Origin: CAZTTG01 sp964615935
GTDB lineage: Bacteria > Planctomycetota > UBA1135 > GCA-002686595
Direction of reading: 5' to 3'
NCBI GenBank assembly: GCA_964615935.1
Contig: CAZTTG010000041.1
Location: forward strand, 1-54,296
Length of the DNA stretch: 54,296 nucleotides
Of this stretch, positions 53,040 to 54,296 are shown one piece after another. A program made the translations under genes and the position numbers. Below the pieces are notes generated by a model that did no database searches, was not told the origin of the DNA, and saw only the letters and a program-made list of their open reading frames with translations. Within the stretch, counting starts at the first letter, position 1; the number at the start of each line of letters is the position of its first letter.

Positions 53040-54158
53040 ATGGACTTCTCCCTGACCGACGAGCAGAGCGCCATCCGGGACACCTTCCGCGCCTTCGCCG
53101 AGCGCGAGATCCGGCCGGTGGCCGACGAGCTGGACCGCGACCCGCGCTTCCCCCGCGAGCTCCTGCTGCGCGCCGGCGAGATGGGCTTCTTCGGCATGCG
53201 CTATCCCGAGCCCGACGGCAGCGGCGCCGGCGTGCTGGCCTACGTGCTGGCGGTCGAGGAGCTGGCCCGCGGCAGCCTCTCGGTGGCCGCCGCCTGCTGC
53301 ATGCAGTCGCTGATGGGCACCACCTTCGTGCAGCGCTTCGCGCAGGGGGAGGTGCGCGAGCGGCTCCTGGCGGCGGCCCTGCGCGGCGAGGTCATCGGCA
53401 CGATCTGCATGACCGAGCCCGACGCCGGCAGCGACCTGGGGGCGATCCGCACCCGAGCCGAGGAGCGGGACGGCACCTGGCGCATCAGCGGCCGCAAGAC
53501 CTGGATCACCTCGGCCCCGGTGGCCGACATGTTCACCGTGTTCGCGCGCACGGGCGAGAAGCAGCTCTCCATCTTCCTGGTGGAGCGCGGGGCCGAGGGC
53601 CTGGAGGTGGGGCGCAACATCGAGAAGATGGGCGTGCGTGCCTCGGTGACCTCGGAGGTCTCCTTCGAGGACGTCCCGGCCACCTGTCTCCTGGGCGAGC
53701 TACACCAGGGCATGGGCTACCTGCGCGAGGTGCTGGCCGAGATCCGGGTGATGACCGCCGCCCTGGCCCTGGGCGTGGCGCGGGCCGCGCTGGAGGACTC
53801 CCTGGCCTACGCCGCCGAGCGCCAGCAGTTCGGCCGGCCGATCAACCGCTTCCAGTCGATCCAGGCGCACCTGGCCGAGATGGCCGTCGATCTGGAGGCC
53901 GCCCGCCAGATGACCCGCTGGGCCGCCTGGCGCAGCGACCAGGGGGTGCCCAACGAGCACGAGGCGGCCATGGCCAAGCTCTTCGCCTCGGAGGCCGCCC
54001 TGCGCATCTGCGACCGCGCCGCGCGCATCCTGGCGAGCTACGGCTTCGCGAAGGACTACCCGGTGGAGCGCTACCTGCGCGACGTGCGCTTCACCCTGAT
54101 CGGCGGGGGCACGTCGGAGATCCTGCGAGTGAACATCGCCCGGGGGCTGAGGTCATGA
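53040..54158 (+). CDS. Acyl-CoA dehydrogenase
   Basis: A 372-residue FAD enzyme that oxidises acyl-CoA to trans-2-enoyl-CoA and passes electrons to ETF. The three domains are visible: helical start DEQSAIRDTFRAFAEREI, FAD and substrate block ICMTEPDAGSDLGAIRTRA near 122-140 with GRKTWITSAPVADMFTV, and the C-terminal helices with AYAAERQQFGRPINRFQ and LIGGGTSEILR. The base normally in Y-E-G-T is Gly here; isovaleryl- and long-chain acyl-CoA dehydrogenases also lack it and use a glutamate from an earlier helix, so activity is still likely. It starts 22 bases after hepT and overlaps the next gene (ATGA). Confidence 0.92.
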   Translation: MDFSLTDEQSAIRDTFRAFAEREIRPVADELDRDPRFPRELLLRAGEMGFFGMRYPEPDGSGAGVLAYVLAVEELARGSLSVAAACCMQSLMGTTFVQRFAQGEVRERLLAAALRGEVIGTICMTEPDAGSDLGAIRTRAEERDGTWRISGRKTWITSAPVADMFTVFARTGEKQLSIFLVERGAEGLEVGRNIEKMGVRASVTSEVSFEDVPATCLLGELHQGMGYLREVLAEIRVMTAALALGVARAALEDSLAYAAERQQFGRPINRFQSIQAHLAEMAVDLEAARQMTRWAAWRSDQGVPNEHEAAMAKLFASEAALRICDRAARILASYGFAKDYPVERYLRDVRFTLIGGGTSEILRVNIARGLRS

Positions 54159-54296
54159 GCGAGAGCGAGGGAGCCGGCCGCCCGGTGCGCGTCCTGATCG
54201 CCAAGCCCGGGCTGGACGGACACGACGTGGGCGCCAAGGTGGTCTGCCGGGCGCTGATGGACGCCGGCATGGAGGTCATCTACACCGGCCTGCGCC
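54155..54296 (+). CDS. Cobalamin-binding domain protein (mutase small-domain type), partial
   Basis: Only the first 47 codons lie in the window. The sequence VRVLIAKPGLDGHDVGAKVV contains the B12-binding D-x-H-x-x-G motif as Asp21, His23 and Gly26, with His23 expected to bind cobalt. This is the start of the C-terminal domain of methylmalonyl-CoA mutase and relatives, here as a separate short protein. Its ATG overlaps the stop of the acyl-CoA dehydrogenase, so a branched acyl-CoA pathway (for example methylmalonyl- or isobutyryl-CoA) continues beyond the edge. Confidence 0.85.
   Translation, partial: MSESEGAGRPVRVLIAKPGLDGHDVGAKVVCRALMDAGMEVIYTGLR

Overview
The window is about 54 kb of very GC-rich bacterial DNA (my estimate is near 70%). 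It carries many secreted, lipid-anchored or membrane-anchored proteins and no RNA gene or CRISPR array that I can see. A formylglycine-type sulfatase, secreted FAD-dependent oxidoreductase and GHL10-type hydrolase, FG-GAP and carboxypeptidase-regulatory repeat proteins, and a recurrent secreted C-terminal domain (46.7-48.3 kb) together suggest an uncultured member of the Planctomycetota or a close relative. That placement is inference from gene content.

Layout. 0-12.4 kb: an M28 metallopeptidase (minus strand); a large exported protein; a degenerate GGDEF/coiled-coil protein followed by a MamK-like bacterial actin; an HlyD-type adaptor overlapping a secreted alpha/alpha-toroid protein; and a 952-residue exported protein. 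12.4-13.3 kb: the left end of an IS3-family element fused to a beheaded HEAT-repeat gene, a deletion scar. 13.4-18.4 kb: leucyl aminopeptidase, a TlpA-like protein without its redox cysteines, a membrane-anchored MORN/YwqK-like protein, and a minus-strand operon of metallo-beta-lactamase hydrolase, 47-residue ORF and DUF2164 protein. 18.5-24.8 kb: a probable sugar-uptake cluster (FAD oxidoreductase with golvesin-like tail, BadF-type kinase, SSS symporter, GHL10 hydrolase). 24.9-29.1 kb: a small basic protein, DMT transporter, esterase-HEAT fusion and aldose 1-epimerase. 29.2-40 kb: surface and extracellular proteins, two of them broken by single-base lesions, plus a sulfatase whose 3' end was caught in a 2.1-2.2 kb tandem duplication of a membrane-anchored protein gene. 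40-46.6 kb: thiolase and geranylgeranyl-reductase-like genes divergent from a three-part indolepyruvate:ferredoxin oxidoreductase alpha/GltD-like fusion and its beta subunit. 46.7-54.3 kb: a secreted beta-propeller protein, hydantoinase/oxoprolinase A and B subunits, a MntA-HepT toxin-antitoxin pair, an acyl-CoA dehydrogenase, and the start of a cobalamin-binding protein cut by the window edge.

How the parts fit. The 40-54 kb portion looks catabolic: 2-oxoacid oxidation with a built-in NAD(P)H module, a thiolase, acyl-CoA dehydrogenase and a B12-dependent step. The 18-25 kb portion looks like glycan or amino-sugar use. The most unusual features are the MamK-like actin beside a degenerate GGDEF protein with no other magnetosome gene, the recombination and duplication scars, and a recurring extended -10 element (G, then C or G, then TANNNT) in front of about a dozen transcription units on both strands.
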